Below are positions 8,659 through 18,242 of a stretch of 39,457 bases of DNA, in pieces. Below the pieces are notes generated by a model. It had not been told where the DNA came from and made no database searches. It saw nothing but the letters and a program-made list of their open reading frames with translations. Position numbers and translations under genes: made by a program. Numbering within the stretch: the stretch's first letter is position 1; every line of letters begins with the position of its first letter. Source of the stretch: Sphingobacteriales bacterium (GTDB taxonomy: Bacteria > Bacteroidota > Bacteroidia > Chitinophagales > Chitinophagaceae); contig JAHEZE010000015.1 of NCBI GenBank assembly GCA_023251235.1, positions 1-39,457 of the forward strand, written 5' to 3'.

Positions 8659-9567
8659 ATGAATTTTCCTTCAAAAAAAACAGTTATCATTATTGCCGGA
8701 CCAACAGCCGTTGGTAAAACATCCGCTGCCATTGCACTCGCAAAACATTTTCACACAAAAATAATTTCTGCTGACAGCCGGCAGTGTTTTAAAGAACTCA
8801 ATATCGGTGTGGCAAGACCTTCGGAAGAAATACTAAAAGAGGTAAAACATTATTTCATTGCTTCACATTCAGTAAAGGATGAAATGACTGCTGCTGATTT
8901 TGAAAAATTTGCATTGCAAACAGTATCTGAATTATTTATAACAAAAGATGTGGTGATCATGGTGGGTGGCACCGGGCTCTATATCAAAGCATTTTGCGAA
9001 GGGCTGGATGAAATACCTGAAGTGAATTCTGAACTAAGAATTATGATAAATGCACAGTTCAAAGCAAAAGGAATGGAATGGCTGCAAAATGAAATAAAAC
9101 AAAAAGACCCTGAATTTTATAAATCGGGAGAGATTCAGAATCCCCGGCGGATGATGAGGGCATTGGAAGTGGTGGAGTCAACAGGTAAATCAATTCTTTC
9201 TTTTCGAAAAGGAAAAAAGGCAGAAAAAGATTTCAATATCATCAAAATAGGTCTTCAGCTGCAGAAGGAAGAATTGTATAAGCATATCAATGTAAGAGTG
9301 GATAAAATGATTGAATCAGGTTTGTTTAATGAAGTAAAAGCATTGATCCCTTTCAGGAAACTAAATGCGTTACAGACAGTGGGTTATTCGGAAATTTATA
9401 ATTACCTGGATGGAAATATTTCTTTTGAGCAGGCAGTGGAAGAAATAAAAAAGAACACGAGGCAATATGCCAAGCGGCAGATGACCTGGTTCCGTAAGGA
9501 TAAAGAAATAAAGTGGTTCGCCCCGGAGCAGATAAAGGAGATAATTGAATACACTGATATGCAATGA
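8659..9567 (+). CDS. miaA: tRNA dimethylallyltransferase
   Basis: Adds a dimethylallyl group from dimethylallyl diphosphate to N6 of A37 in tRNAs reading UNN codons. The 302-residue product has the P-loop GPTAVGKT at residues 14-21, SADSRQCF near 34-41 carrying the general-base aspartate, the MVGGTGLYIKA motif near 96-106, and the C-terminal QTVGYSEIYNYLDG and RQYAKRQMTWFR motifs. The ATG at 8659 is preferred over a TTG two codons earlier because the family usually begins a few residues before the P-loop. It lies directly downstream of the pRiA4b ORF-3-like gene. The identification is secure. Confidence 0.96.
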   Translation: MNFPSKKTVIIIAGPTAVGKTSAAIALAKHFHTKIISADSRQCFKELNIGVARPSEEILKEVKHYFIASHSVKDEMTAADFEKFALQTVSELFITKDVVIMVGGTGLYIKAFCEGLDEIPEVNSELRIMINAQFKAKGMEWLQNEIKQKDPEFYKSGEIQNPRRMMRALEVVESTGKSILSFRKGKKAEKDFNIIKIGLQLQKEELYKHINVRVDKMIESGLFNEVKALIPFRKLNALQTVGYSEIYNYLDGNISFEQAVEEIKKNTRQYAKRQMTWFRKDKEIKWFAPEQIKEIIEYTDMQ

Positions 9568-9929
9568 TCAATTTAAATACATTTTGCATACAGCAAATCC
9601 ATTTCAAATGAATTTGATATTGATTTCTTTTTATTCTTTGGGATTGGATTGCACTGGCTAAATCAAATTTGATAATTTATTCTTATAGCAAAAAAGTAAT
9701 TAAATATTTTAAAACAGTCTATGGATTCAATTTTAAATTTTAGATAAATTTGATTATTTTTATTCGAAGATTAAAATAACCCGCCGATTCATTTTTTATA
9801 AGCAGAACAACAGGATAATAAATGTTGATTTTTGGGGAAAAATTGTTTCATATGTAAGACGCATTTTTTTTAAAGAAAAGCATTTATGCACTAACTACTT
9901 TTATACATTCATTTTATAATAATTATTTT
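9568..9929 (+). other. AT-rich intergenic region between miaA and the CBS-domain gene
   Basis: This 362-base stretch is very AT-rich, with no convincing reading frame on either strand and no RNA gene that I recognise. TAAATTTG at 9745-9752 fits the -7 consensus, but no TTG lies at the expected distance. There is no strong hairpin with a T tract. It presumably holds the promoter of the CBS-domain gene. Confidence 0.5.
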
Positions 9930-10361
9930 ATGGGAGCAGTTAAAGATATTTTGAAAATAAAGGGTAACATTACCTTTTCTATTTCCCCGGACACAATCGT
10001 TTATCATGCGCTGGAAATTATGGTTGAAAAAAATATAAGTGCCCTGGTAGTGACAGAAAATGAAAAACTTATAGGTATTTTTTCCGAAAAGGATTATGCC
10101 CGTAAAGTAGAACTTAAAGACAGAGCTTCAAAGAAAACACGGATTGGAGAAATCATGACGGGCCAGGTTATTACTGTAACACCCGACAGCACTATTGATG
10201 ATTGTATGCAGTTAATGACAAATAAATTCATTCGGCATTTACCTGTTATTGAAAATGATAAATTGGTTGGGATCATTTCTATTGGCGATGTTGTAAAATA
10301 CATTATTAAAGAACAACAATTTATTATTGATAATATGGAGCATTATATAACCGGAACTTGA
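9930..10361 (+). CDS. CBS-domain pair protein
   Basis: A 143-residue cytosolic protein made of two CBS domains and little else: residues about 10-60 (ALEIMVEKNISALVVTENE, then GIFSEKDYARKV) and about 73-135 (IGEIMTGQVITVTPDSTID, then HLPVIENDKLVGIISIGD). Such tandem pairs bind adenine nucleotides and act as energy or ligand sensors for a partner protein. No catalytic domain is fused and neither neighbour suggests a partner. It is a single-gene unit preceded by the long AT-rich region. Similar stand-alone proteins are common in Bacteroidota and usually unassigned. Confidence 0.9.
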   Translation: MGAVKDILKIKGNITFSISPDTIVYHALEIMVEKNISALVVTENEKLIGIFSEKDYARKVELKDRASKKTRIGEIMTGQVITVTPDSTIDDCMQLMTNKFIRHLPVIENDKLVGIISIGDVVKYIIKEQQFIIDNMEHYITGT

Positions 10362-10511
10362 TTTTAGTTACATCAATGCTTTAATACCAGTTGCTCAGAT
10401 TGAATTTACAATATTCACTTATAATTGCTGGCCACATTTGTAGAAATGCATGAAGAAATAAAAAAGTGCAAGTTCTGATGCTGTTTTTAAAGTCAGCTAA
10501 TTTGATTACGA

Positions 10512-12044
10512 CTAAATTTTAAATCCAAGTGTAATCAACACATTGCCGCCGCTGTCTTTCAGGTTGGCAAAAGTGTTGGCTCTCGGCGAGTTTACTCTAT
10601 AAGGAAAGTTTACATCTTTATTTAAGCGGTGTACATAGGTAAGGTCAAGGAACATGCCTTTGTTACGGTAACCCAACCCGCCGCTGATATTCATTTTTCT
10701 TCCTTTCAATTCACTATCTGTATAGGGGCTGCCATAATAAGCAAATCCTGCACGGGCCATAATGGTTTTAAATTTCAACTCTGCACCCAGCTTGAAATTG
10801 AATACCCCTTTGTATAATGCATCAATGGCATCATTGTAAGGTTTATAAATGTCATTCGATGTATTTTGATCATAAGCGGCAAACTGCAACCATTTGTAAT
10901 TAACATATTCTATATCGGCAGTAATAAAACCTTTCTGTCTTTCTATTTTTTCTTCTTCCCTGAAGACGTAAGATCCGCTGATCATGATCCTGGTAGGAGA
11001 ATTGATCACATATTTATTCTCCGTTTGATTTCCCCCGGTTAATACTGAACTGGCAACACTGTCATATCCTGTGTTAGGGGCAAATAGTTTTTCCAGGTCA
11101 GCAGCAAAGCCGGAGCGAAATGTTTCATTCAACGGCATCCATGTAGGAGAGTGCACTGCTAACCCCAGGCGTATATATTCTTTTGGCCGGTAAATAATCC
11201 CCCCTCTCAGATTAAGTCCATACCCCTTTAATGTATAGTTTTCATCGTAGGCTAGAAAATTAAAATTGTTATTGATATTACCCGTGGCATCCCATTCATG
11301 GAAATAAGTTCTTTTTTCATGGTTAATAATGGAAACCCCGAGGCTGATTCCGGCAAGCAGCTTTTTGCTTACCTGCGATCCAAAGCCAAAAGCAAATTCG
11401 GTAATTCCACCTTTGGATTCCACCAGGTTTTGCTGCCCTCGGTTGGCCACCTGTTCTGATCTTGCAATTACTTGTTTACTTCCATTGACGGTAGCAGTAT
11501 CAACGAGGTAAGTATATAATGCCATCTTTGTTTGTAAAGAAATAGTAGAACTGTTCAGCGCCTGGTCAATGGTGAGATTAGAGGAGGCAAATTCATCAGC
11601 CAGTGGTTCAGCAAAACTGCTGTAATTATTTTCTCCCTGATAAAAAGTTGTTTGATTAAAATTAGCAAGCCGTGTTACGGTCATAGCAAAAGAATTTCTT
11701 GCATTGCGTCCGAATCCTCCAAAAACAAATCCGGTAGTGCCAAGGCCACTTGAGTTTTTTGATGATCCTGTAAAATCTGTTCCCCGGAAATTACTTTTTC
11801 CTTTGCCAAATTGAAAGCCGGGGGTAAGAATAAAATCAGAGGTTTTAAATAAAGCTAATCCGGCTGGATTAGTATGGTTGGCAGAAGCATCACCTCCCAA
11901 AGAAACGACGGCGCCGCCAATGGCCTGGTTACGGGCGGTGCCCGTTTGCGGATACCATGTTAACTTAAGTGCATCTTCTGGAACCTGTGAAAAACTTATG
12001 TAGAATGAAAGAAGAAAAAATGTTGTGTAGATTTTTCTGTTCAT
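10512..12044 (-). CDS. OmpP1/FadL-family outer-membrane protein
   Basis: A predicted beta-barrel of the FadL/TodX type that lets hydrophobic compounds cross the outer membrane. The ATG at 12044 gives a 510-residue protein with a clean signal peptide (MNRKIYTTFFLLSFYISFSQ). The frame is open further upstream, but the extra residues would precede the signal peptide, so I reject that start. The mature N-terminus has the FadL-like plug sequence GTARNQAIGGAVVSLGGDAS and then NHTNPAGLALF. The C-terminal half has repeated aromatic beta-strands ending VLITLGFKI. It is probably cotranscribed with the lipoprotein gene encoded just upstream on the same strand (87 bases apart). The substrate is not evident. 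Confidence 0.85.
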   Translation of the reverse strand: MNRKIYTTFFLLSFYISFSQVPEDALKLTWYPQTGTARNQAIGGAVVSLGGDASANHTNPAGLALFKTSDFILTPGFQFGKGKSNFRGTDFTGSSKNSSGLGTTGFVFGGFGRNARNSFAMTVTRLANFNQTTFYQGENNYSSFAEPLADEFASSNLTIDQALNSSTISLQTKMALYTYLVDTATVNGSKQVIARSEQVANRGQQNLVESKGGITEFAFGFGSQVSKKLLAGISLGVSIINHEKRTYFHEWDATGNINNNFNFLAYDENYTLKGYGLNLRGGIIYRPKEYIRLGLAVHSPTWMPLNETFRSGFAADLEKLFAPNTGYDSVASSVLTGGNQTENKYVINSPTRIMISGSYVFREEEKIERQKGFITADIEYVNYKWLQFAAYDQNTSNDIYKPYNDAIDALYKGVFNFKLGAELKFKTIMARAGFAYYGSPYTDSELKGRKMNISGGLGYRNKGMFLDLTYVHRLNKDVNFPYRVNSPRANTFANLKDSGGNVLITLGFKI

Positions 12045-12131
12045 AAAAATGAAATGAAAGCTTAGGTAATAAGATGGAGGAAACATTGCAGTAAATGTTT
12101 CAACTGAGTATCCTCCATCATGATTGATAAT

Positions 12132-12842
12132 TTAATTGCCACCCCTGTTTGGACGGGTCACTCCCCCACCTCCGCCGCTTCCTGAAGAACTGCCTGAGCT
12201 ACCTGAGTTGTTGCCGGAAGAGTTGGATGTAGAAGGTGAATAGGTTCTGTTGGGAGCATTGTAAGAATTATTATTCCCACTAGAAAATATTTGCTTCAAT
12301 GTATTGCTGAGACCATTGCTGTTATTGGAGTTATTATAAACCGGCCTGCTGATAGTCATACCGGGTCTTGTAACGCCTTTCGTAATATTCAGATTTGTGT
12401 TATTATAATTGTTATTTGTGTAAGTGTTTAAATTAAAGTTGCGGAGCTTTACTGGATTATTCATGTTGCCCGCTATTTTGGAATTTATTACCATTACTGT
12501 ATTTACACAATAAGGATTGTAATAATAGTTCCAGGAATTGTAAGGATTATAATAAGTGCCGTAATAATTATTATATTGATAGCCATACCGGTCATAAGAA
12601 TACCAGTCGTTTAAATAATCCCAGCGATAATGGTTCTGCACTTTCATGCGTAGAAAGCGATCATCATAATATTGATCATCGTAGCGGTATTTTTCTTCAT
12701 CCTGGTCCACCCGTACATATTCATCCTGGGGGCGGGCAGGTGAGTAATATACATCATCGGGAGTTTGACCGGTTTTGTAAGCGGTAGTACAGCTGCTTAA
12801 TGCTGCTGCGGTAATTGCCAGGAGTAAAATTTGACGTTTCAT
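12132..12842 (-). CDS. Asn/Tyr-rich low-complexity lipoprotein of unknown function
   Basis: A 236-residue predicted lipoprotein: a signal peptide ends at LSSC with Cys18, followed by a polar linker. Residues about 55-115 are extremely rich in Tyr, Asp and Asn (for example YQYNNYYGTYYNPYNSWNYY). A short ordered segment (VNTVMVINSKIAG) follows, and the C-terminus is Asn/Ser/Gly-rich, ending in a poly-Gly run and VTRPNRGGN. I do not recognise a functional family. The composition suggests an extended surface or periplasmic protein. The gene starts 154 bases from proS on the opposite strand and lies just before the FadL-type porin gene, with which it may form an operon. Confidence 0.75.
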   Translation of the reverse strand: MKRQILLLAITAAALSSCTTAYKTGQTPDDVYYSPARPQDEYVRVDQDEEKYRYDDQYYDDRFLRMKVQNHYRWDYLNDWYSYDRYGYQYNNYYGTYYNPYNSWNYYYNPYCVNTVMVINSKIAGNMNNPVKLRNFNLNTYTNNNYNNTNLNITKGVTRPGMTISRPVYNNSNNSNGLSNTLKQIFSSGNNNSYNAPNRTYSPSTSNSSGNNSGSSGSSSGSGGGGGVTRPNRGGN

Positions 12843-12996
12843 GGCAGACAGTTTAAATGATTATAAAATTGAAGTTACTACATTTGCGCCGGAATCACGG
12901 CACATTTATTAAAGCCTCAAATATTTTGCCAGCTGGGAAAAAATTTTGGACTGTGCTGTTAATTAAAAACCAAAAAACAGAAACAAAAAACATAAA

Positions 12997-14475
12997 ATGA
13001 GTAAGGGAATTACTACAAGAGCGGAAGATTATTCTCAATGGTATAATGACCTTGTATTGAAGGGAGGGTTGGCTGATTATTCAGCTGTAAGAGGTTGTAT
13101 GGTCATTAAACCATATGGATTTGCCCTTTGGGAAAACATGCAGGCTGTATTGGACAAAATGTTTAAGGATACCGGGCACCAGAATGCCTATTTTCCTTTG
13201 TTTGTGCCTAAAAGTTTTTTGGAAAAAGAAGAAGGACATGCTGAAGGCTTTGCCAAGGAATGTGCGGTGGTAACTCATTACCGGCTAAAAGCAAATCCTG
13301 ATAAAAAAGGAACTTTGATGGTAGATCCGGATTCAAAGCTGGAGGAAGAATTAATTATACGACCAACGAGTGAAGCCATCATCTGGAATTCATACAAAGA
13401 CTGGATACAGTCTTACCGTGATCTTCCTTTGCTCATCAATCAATGGGTGAATGTGGTAAGATGGGAAATGAGAACAAGATTGTTTTTGCGTACAGCAGAA
13501 TTTTTATGGCAGGAGGGGCACACCGCACATGCAACTGCTGAAGAAGCAGTGGAAGAAACCAAGCGTATGCTTGAAGTGTATGCAACATTTGTTGAACAAT
13601 TTATGGCTTTACCTGTAATAAGAGGGGTAAAATCAATCAGCGAACGATTTGCAGGAGCAATCGATACTTATTGTATTGAGGCACTAATGCAGGATGGAAA
13701 AGCTTTACAGGCAGGCACCTCTCATTTTCTGGGGCAAAATTTTGCAAAAGCATTTGATGTGAAATTTTTGAATAAAGAGAATCAGCAGGAATATGTATGG
13801 GCTACCAGTTGGGGAGTAAGTACAAGACTTATTGGGGCATTGATAATGGCACACAGCGATGATAATGGGTTGGTGCTACCTCCAAGAATTGCTCCTGTGC
13901 AGGTAGTGATTGTTCCGATTTATAAAGGCGACGAATCCAAACCGGTAATTGATGCTAAAGCAAATGAAATAATAAGTGCATTGAAATTGGCAGGCATCAG
14001 GGTAAAGTATGATAACAATGATAATACAAGACCGGGCTGGAAATTTGCCGAGCATGAATTGAAAGGAGTTCCTATCCGGCTTGCAATGGGTTTGCGGGAT
14101 CTGGATAAAAATGTAGTGGAATTGGCAAGAAGAGATACAAAAGAAAAACAACATGTTTCATTGCAAGGTCTTGATGGGTTCATTGTTAAATTGCTGGATG
14201 AAATTCAGCAAAATCTTTTTGATCGTGCCCTTGTTTATCGGAAAGAACATATAACAATTGCAGACAAATGGGAGGAGTTTGTAAAAATACTGAATGAAAA
14301 AGGAGGTTTTGTTTCGGCTCATTGGGATGGAACTGCCGAGACAGAAACAGAAATAAAAGAAAAAACCAAAGCCACTATCCGATGTATTCCTTTAAACAAC
14401 CCGCAGGAAGAAGGTAAATGCATCTTAACCGGGAAGCCAAGCAAGGAAAGAGTTTTATTTGCTATGGCTTATTAG
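12997..14475 (+). CDS. proS: Prolyl-tRNA synthetase, short archaeal/eukaryal type
   Basis: Class II synthetase that charges tRNA-Pro in the cytosol. The 492-residue length and the lack of an INS editing insertion mark the ProS type also found in archaea and eukaryotes and usual in Bacteroidota. Class II motif 1 lies near residue 60-80 ([13 protein letters not shown]), motif 2 near 155-170 ([23 protein letters not shown]), and motif 3 in the segment [20 protein letters not shown] near 269-288. The anticodon-binding domain follows from about residue 300 ([13 protein letters not shown]), and the C-terminal zinc-like domain ends with the usual Tyr. TACATTTG at 12879-12886 is a possible -7 box but lies 110 bases from the start. 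Confidence 0.96.
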   Translation: MSKGITTRAEDYSQWYNDLVLKGGLADYSAVRGCMVIKPYGFALWENMQAVLDKMFKDTGHQNAYFPLFVPKSFLEKEEGHAEGFAKECAVVTHYRLKANPDKKGTLMVDPDSKLEEELIIRPTSEAIIWNSYKDWIQSYRDLPLLINQWVNVVRWEMRTRLFLRTAEFLWQEGHTAHATAEEAVEETKRMLEVYATFVEQFMALPVIRGVKSISERFAGAIDTYCIEALMQDGKALQAGTSHFLGQNFAKAFDVKFLNKENQQEYVWATSWGVSTRLIGALIMAHSDDNGLVLPPRIAPVQVVIVPIYKGDESKPVIDAKANEIISALKLAGIRVKYDNNDNTRPGWKFAEHELKGVPIRLAMGLRDLDKNVVELARRDTKEKQHVSLQGLDGFIVKLLDEIQQNLFDRALVYRKEHITIADKWEEFVKILNEKGGFVSAHWDGTAETETEIKEKTKATIRCIPLNNPQEEGKCILTGKPSKERVLFAMAY

Positions 14476-14583
14476 TGGAATGATTGTGTATTAATAAACC
14501 AACACTGCATTGTATTTAAACCATTGCTTCTTTAATTTTATTATAACCTCCGGAGGAGTTCTTCGGACAAAAACCAATTTACC

Positions 14584-15054
14584 ATGGAACAGGATCAAGA
14601 CACTTCATCATCCGGGCTTGGCATTGATCAAACATCTCAAACGCATTTAGTTGAAGCAGCCCGTTGGGCAAGGTTTCTTGCAATTGTTGGCTTTATAGTT
14701 TGTGGTCTTATTATATTAATGGGAATTTTTGCAGCATCCATCTTTTCTTCCATGATGGAAAAATTCAGAGGTGAGGAATTTTCCAATATTCCGATGAGCG
14801 GTCTTGGTCAGATGATGTCTGTTATATACATAGTGGCAGCAGTAATTTATTTCATTCCCTGTCTCTTCTTATTCCGGTTTGCCAATTATATGAAAACAGC
14901 GTTTATAACAGGTGAACAGGAAACATTAAATAAATCTTTTCAGAATCTGAAAGTGATGTTTCGGTTTGTAGGCATTCTTACAATCATCATTCTCTGCCTG
15001 TACGCACTAGGCATTTTAATGGCTATTGCCGGAGCAGCTGCAGGAGGACTCTGA
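14584..15054 (+). CDS. DUF5362-type small membrane protein
   Basis: A 156-residue protein with a polar N-terminus (residues 1-25) and four predicted transmembrane segments near 30-52, 78-97, a weaker one around 100, and 125-150. It resembles Bacteroidota proteins annotated as DUF5362; no biochemical role is known. The segment AARWARFLAIVGFIVCGL and the amphipathic stretch FANYMKTAFITGEQETLN are the recognisable parts. A 10-base palindrome CCTCCGGAGG (14547-14556) sits 27 bases upstream of the start. A clear terminator follows the gene, so it looks like a single-gene unit. Confidence 0.75.
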   Translation: MEQDQDTSSSGLGIDQTSQTHLVEAARWARFLAIVGFIVCGLIILMGIFAASIFSSMMEKFRGEEFSNIPMSGLGQMMSVIYIVAAVIYFIPCLFLFRFANYMKTAFITGEQETLNKSFQNLKVMFRFVGILTIIILCLYALGILMAIAGAAAGGL

Positions 15055-15079
15055 TTACACCCCGCATTTAATAATTAAT

Positions 15080-15107
15080 CCCCGGTTCAAGGCCGGGTTT
15101 TTTATTT
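15080..15107 (+). terminator. Rho-independent terminator after the DUF5362 gene
   Basis: CCCGG at 15081-15085 pairs with CCGGG at 15093-15097, with a possible extra T-G pair inside, followed directly by six T residues. The hairpin starts 26 bases after the stop codon. The position and T tract fit an intrinsic terminator. Confidence 0.75.
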
Positions 15108-15211
15108 GATAGAATAATAGCATTAATCTTTCATCTCTTCAGGATAAAAAACAATTAACACAAAATCAGTAACTATAACCAGCAACCATCAACAAGCTTT
15201 ACTTTTACTTT

Positions 15212-15910
15212 ATGGACGAGGTAAAGAATATATTCGAAGAAGGCCGGGTGCTACTTATCAATAAACCGCTTGAATGGACGTCTTTTGATGCAGTAAGAAA
15301 GATCAGGAATCTAATAAGGATAAAGAAAGTGGGGCATGCCGGTACACTGGATCCATTAGCAACAGGATTATTGATCATTTGCACAGGAAAGTTTACCAAA
15401 AAAATAAATGAATACATGGCGCAGGAAAAAGAATACACCGGAACATTTACTTTGGGCGCCACAACACCTACTTATGATTTGGAAAGTAAACCGGAAAGTT
15501 TTAAAAGCACTGATTCTATTTCAAACGAAGAAATTGAAAGGGCAACAAAAAAATTTATTGGAGAAGTTTTCCAAATACCTCCTGCACATTCAGCCATTAA
15601 AGTGAAAGGTAAACGGGTGTATGAAATGGCAAGAAAAGGTATTGATGTGAAGCTGGAACCAAGAAAAATTTTTATAAAAGAATTTTCGATAACGAAAATT
15701 CAATTACCTATTGTTGCCTTTCGGGTAGTTTGTGGTAGCGGAACTTATATCCGTAGTCTTGCAAATGATTTTGGTGCAGCACTTGGATGTGGAGCCTATC
15801 TCAGTAGTTTATGCAGGACAAGAATCGGGGATTTCAAACTGGAAAATGCAAAAACAATAGAAGAATTTGAAACTGAAATAAAAGAGATCAGAATGCAAAT
15901 GGATAGTTGA
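15212..15910 (+). CDS. truB: tRNA pseudouridine(55) synthase
   Basis: Converts U55 of the tRNA T-loop to pseudouridine. The 232-residue protein is the short form common in Bacteroidota, without a long PUA tail. The catalytic aspartate is D47 in GHAGTLDPLATG. The LLINKPLEWTSFDAVRK motif is at residue 14-30, IPPAHSAIKVKGKRVYE near 121-137, and VVCGSGTYIRSLANDFG near 172-188. Its 3' end overlaps the end of the convergent tamL gene by 23 bases. Confidence 0.96.
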   Translation: MDEVKNIFEEGRVLLINKPLEWTSFDAVRKIRNLIRIKKVGHAGTLDPLATGLLIICTGKFTKKINEYMAQEKEYTGTFTLGATTPTYDLESKPESFKSTDSISNEEIERATKKFIGEVFQIPPAHSAIKVKGKRVYEMARKGIDVKLEPRKIFIKEFSITKIQLPIVAFRVVCGSGTYIRSLANDFGAALGCGAYLSSLCRTRIGDFKLENAKTIEEFETEIKEIRMQMDS

Positions 15911-18221
15911 TGCCTAATTGAATGATTCCGCCCAATGGTTTAAAATTATAAAACCACTGATTTTTACCTATAATATTAACTGGTTCCGGCGAAGGATTTT
16001 TTATTTTTACAGCATAGTCAAAGCGCAGAATAAAAAAATCAAAATCTATTCTCAGGCCGGTACCTGCACCTACAGCCATATTTTCCAGAAATGATTTTGC
16101 TGTAAGTTTTGCATCAGGAAAATCAGTATGTGTTTTCAGAAACCAAACATTCCCGATATCTGTAAAAACACAGCTATTTACTTTAAATCCTGCTATAGTA
16201 CCAAGAGGGAAACGATATTCAACATTCGTTTCAAACTGAAAATCGCCAAAACGAAAAGGAACTTCTTCTTTTGTTTTTGTGGTAGAACCCGGGCCAAGCG
16301 AACGCAGACCCCATGCTCGCATGCTGTTGGGTCCTCCGGCATAAAACTGTTTAAAAAAAGGAAGGTTAAGATTTGTTTTCCTGTTTCTTGTCTGTAATGC
16401 CAGGCCTGCACCAGCATAAGCCCGGATCACAAATGAATTTTTTCCCAGGCTCACTATACGGATGAATTCTGCATCCAATTTTATAAACCGGAAAAGACTG
16501 TCAAGAGCTTTTAATTTAATAAAATTAGAAAGCAATCCTGATTCTTCAATATTTGTTCTGAAAACATGAGAGGCATTCCCTTTGCCGCCACGCACCTGGA
16601 ATCCTCCCTGTATGGATACCACTAAACCAGTGTTAAATATATTTCTGAAAGATGGAGTTTTAGTAAAAATGCTGTCCAGCTTCGGTCTTGGATTCAGAAA
16701 TGCATATTCTATATTCGGCATCTTGAGACTGGCTGTCATTTCTCTTCCAATGTTGTTTTTCCAGGAAAAATTATAGCCCCATGACGCATTGAGCGAAGTC
16801 AGGTTGAAAATATCTTTTCTTTCAATGTTACCCAAAGAAAAAGAAAGCACTGTTCTGAAATTATCCCTGAATTTTTCGGGAATCCATTTAGCATTAGGAA
16901 TTGGTTTTGGAAAAAATATTGAATGGCTGATGCTGGCCTGCCTGGTTTTTACAAATTTACCTTTGGTGTCTACTTCTGTACCATATCGAATATTGGTGTT
17001 TGTCTGAATGGTTGAATGGCCAAAATTTCTGTTTTGCAATTGCGCATTAAGTCCTATTCCTAATAATTTTTCATCAAGAAAAAAACTGCTGTTCCGGCTT
17101 CCTTCAATATTCGCGGTAAAAGAATATTTATCGGCAGGAGTAAGATAAATTTCAAAATCTACTGAATCAGTAAACGGCCTTGGAATCTGTTCAATATTAA
17201 CCAGCCTCCATGCATTTAAACTATTAAAACGGTTTATTGTTTTCAAAAATTTATTTTGATTATAAAGATCTCCCCGTTTAAAATATATATTCTGGGTAAT
17301 GAAATTCGGTTTAAAAAGATGCCGGTAATTAATGACGGTAAAATTGTTGTCATCCAGAATAATTTTTCGTTTCAACCCTATAGTATCGGAGCTGAAGTCA
17401 GGAAAAACTGTTGTATGCCCAACAAAATATTTTCTCAATCTTAAACTGTCGTAACCGGGTCGAAGACGGATTTCAAGATTGGCCGTTGGATTTGTTTTTT
17501 TGATACGCATGGAAGAATCCAGCAAATTAATTTGTTCAAAGGGATCGAAAGTCGGACGTAGCAGAAATACATTCAGGGTATCCCAAACGCCAACAAGTTC
17601 ATCAAATGAAAACCGCAGGAAGCCGTTATTTCTGTAAAGTTCTACAAGGCGATTAAATTCCAGCGAAACTGTTTGTTTGGAAAATGGATCGCCCTTTTTA
17701 AATACTGAATTTTGTTTCGTTCCATCAGCCAGGGCTTGTAACTCAGGATGATTGATCTTATAATTTATTAAATCAAGCTTTACCTGTTTTCCTGGTTTAA
17801 CATGAAAATTGACAATAGCCCGGTATTGAGGTGGTTCGGCATCCGGTTTTATGATAAGGGTCGTGTCATAAATAATAGTATCTCTGAAATATCCCTGCGA
17901 AATAAGCAGGGCATGCATGAATTTTACTGAACGATCTGCATTGGCACTGTCATAAACAGGGGGTTTCTTTAAAACGGAACGAAAGAGCTGCCCAACTGTT
18001 CTTGTCCTGATACTATCATCCAGTTGTCCATTCAGCTGGGTGATTAGCTGATTTTTTTCTTCTTTGGAAAAATTACCATCAAGGTTGATATTTGTTTGGT
18101 AAACGAAGGGTTTACTGGCCGGATAATTTTTAGGAACAACAGCGCAGGAGGTTATAAAGAACAGCGATATTACAGCTGCAAAAACGGCGGTAATAGTAAA
18201 TGGTGACTTGCTTATTAACAT
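15888..18221 (-). CDS. tamL: TamL-type Omp85/BamA-family outer-membrane lipoprotein
   Basis: A predicted 777-residue Omp85 protein that helps insert or export outer-membrane proteins. The N-terminus is a lipoprotein signal (FFITSC, Cys near residue 26), the feature separating Bacteroidota TamL from TamA. POTRA-like segments occupy about residues 40-340 (for example TANLEIRLRPGYDSLRLRKY), and the barrel follows from about 365. The GGPNSMRAWGLRSLGPGS motif near residue 628 matches the lid-lock VRGF/Y-type region of the family. The protein ends in NYPFAF, a terminal Phe as expected for a barrel. No tamB lies nearby. The gene is divergent from the RNA methyltransferase gene with only 21 bases between the two starts, so their promoters must be very compact or lie inside coding sequence. 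Confidence 0.85.
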   Translation of the reverse strand: MLISKSPFTITAVFAAVISLFFITSCAVVPKNYPASKPFVYQTNINLDGNFSKEEKNQLITQLNGQLDDSIRTRTVGQLFRSVLKKPPVYDSANADRSVKFMHALLISQGYFRDTIIYDTTLIIKPDAEPPQYRAIVNFHVKPGKQVKLDLINYKINHPELQALADGTKQNSVFKKGDPFSKQTVSLEFNRLVELYRNNGFLRFSFDELVGVWDTLNVFLLRPTFDPFEQINLLDSSMRIKKTNPTANLEIRLRPGYDSLRLRKYFVGHTTVFPDFSSDTIGLKRKIILDDNNFTVINYRHLFKPNFITQNIYFKRGDLYNQNKFLKTINRFNSLNAWRLVNIEQIPRPFTDSVDFEIYLTPADKYSFTANIEGSRNSSFFLDEKLLGIGLNAQLQNRNFGHSTIQTNTNIRYGTEVDTKGKFVKTRQASISHSIFFPKPIPNAKWIPEKFRDNFRTVLSFSLGNIERKDIFNLTSLNASWGYNFSWKNNIGREMTASLKMPNIEYAFLNPRPKLDSIFTKTPSFRNIFNTGLVVSIQGGFQVRGGKGNASHVFRTNIEESGLLSNFIKLKALDSLFRFIKLDAEFIRIVSLGKNSFVIRAYAGAGLALQTRNRKTNLNLPFFKQFYAGGPNSMRAWGLRSLGPGSTTKTKEEVPFRFGDFQFETNVEYRFPLGTIAGFKVNSCVFTDIGNVWFLKTHTDFPDAKLTAKSFLENMAVGAGTGLRIDFDFFILRFDYAVKIKNPSPEPVNIIGKNQWFYNFKPLGGIIQLGINYPFAF

Positions 18222-18242
18222 GATTAAATTAAAAGAAACACG

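Noticed and set aside
12045-12086. Upstream extension of the FadL-type gene
   Set aside because: It would put 14 residues in front of a complete signal peptide.
14547-14556. CCTCCGGAGG as a Shine-Dalgarno site for the DUF5362 gene
   Set aside because: It lies 27 bases from the start, too far away, and genes of this organism generally lack such sites.
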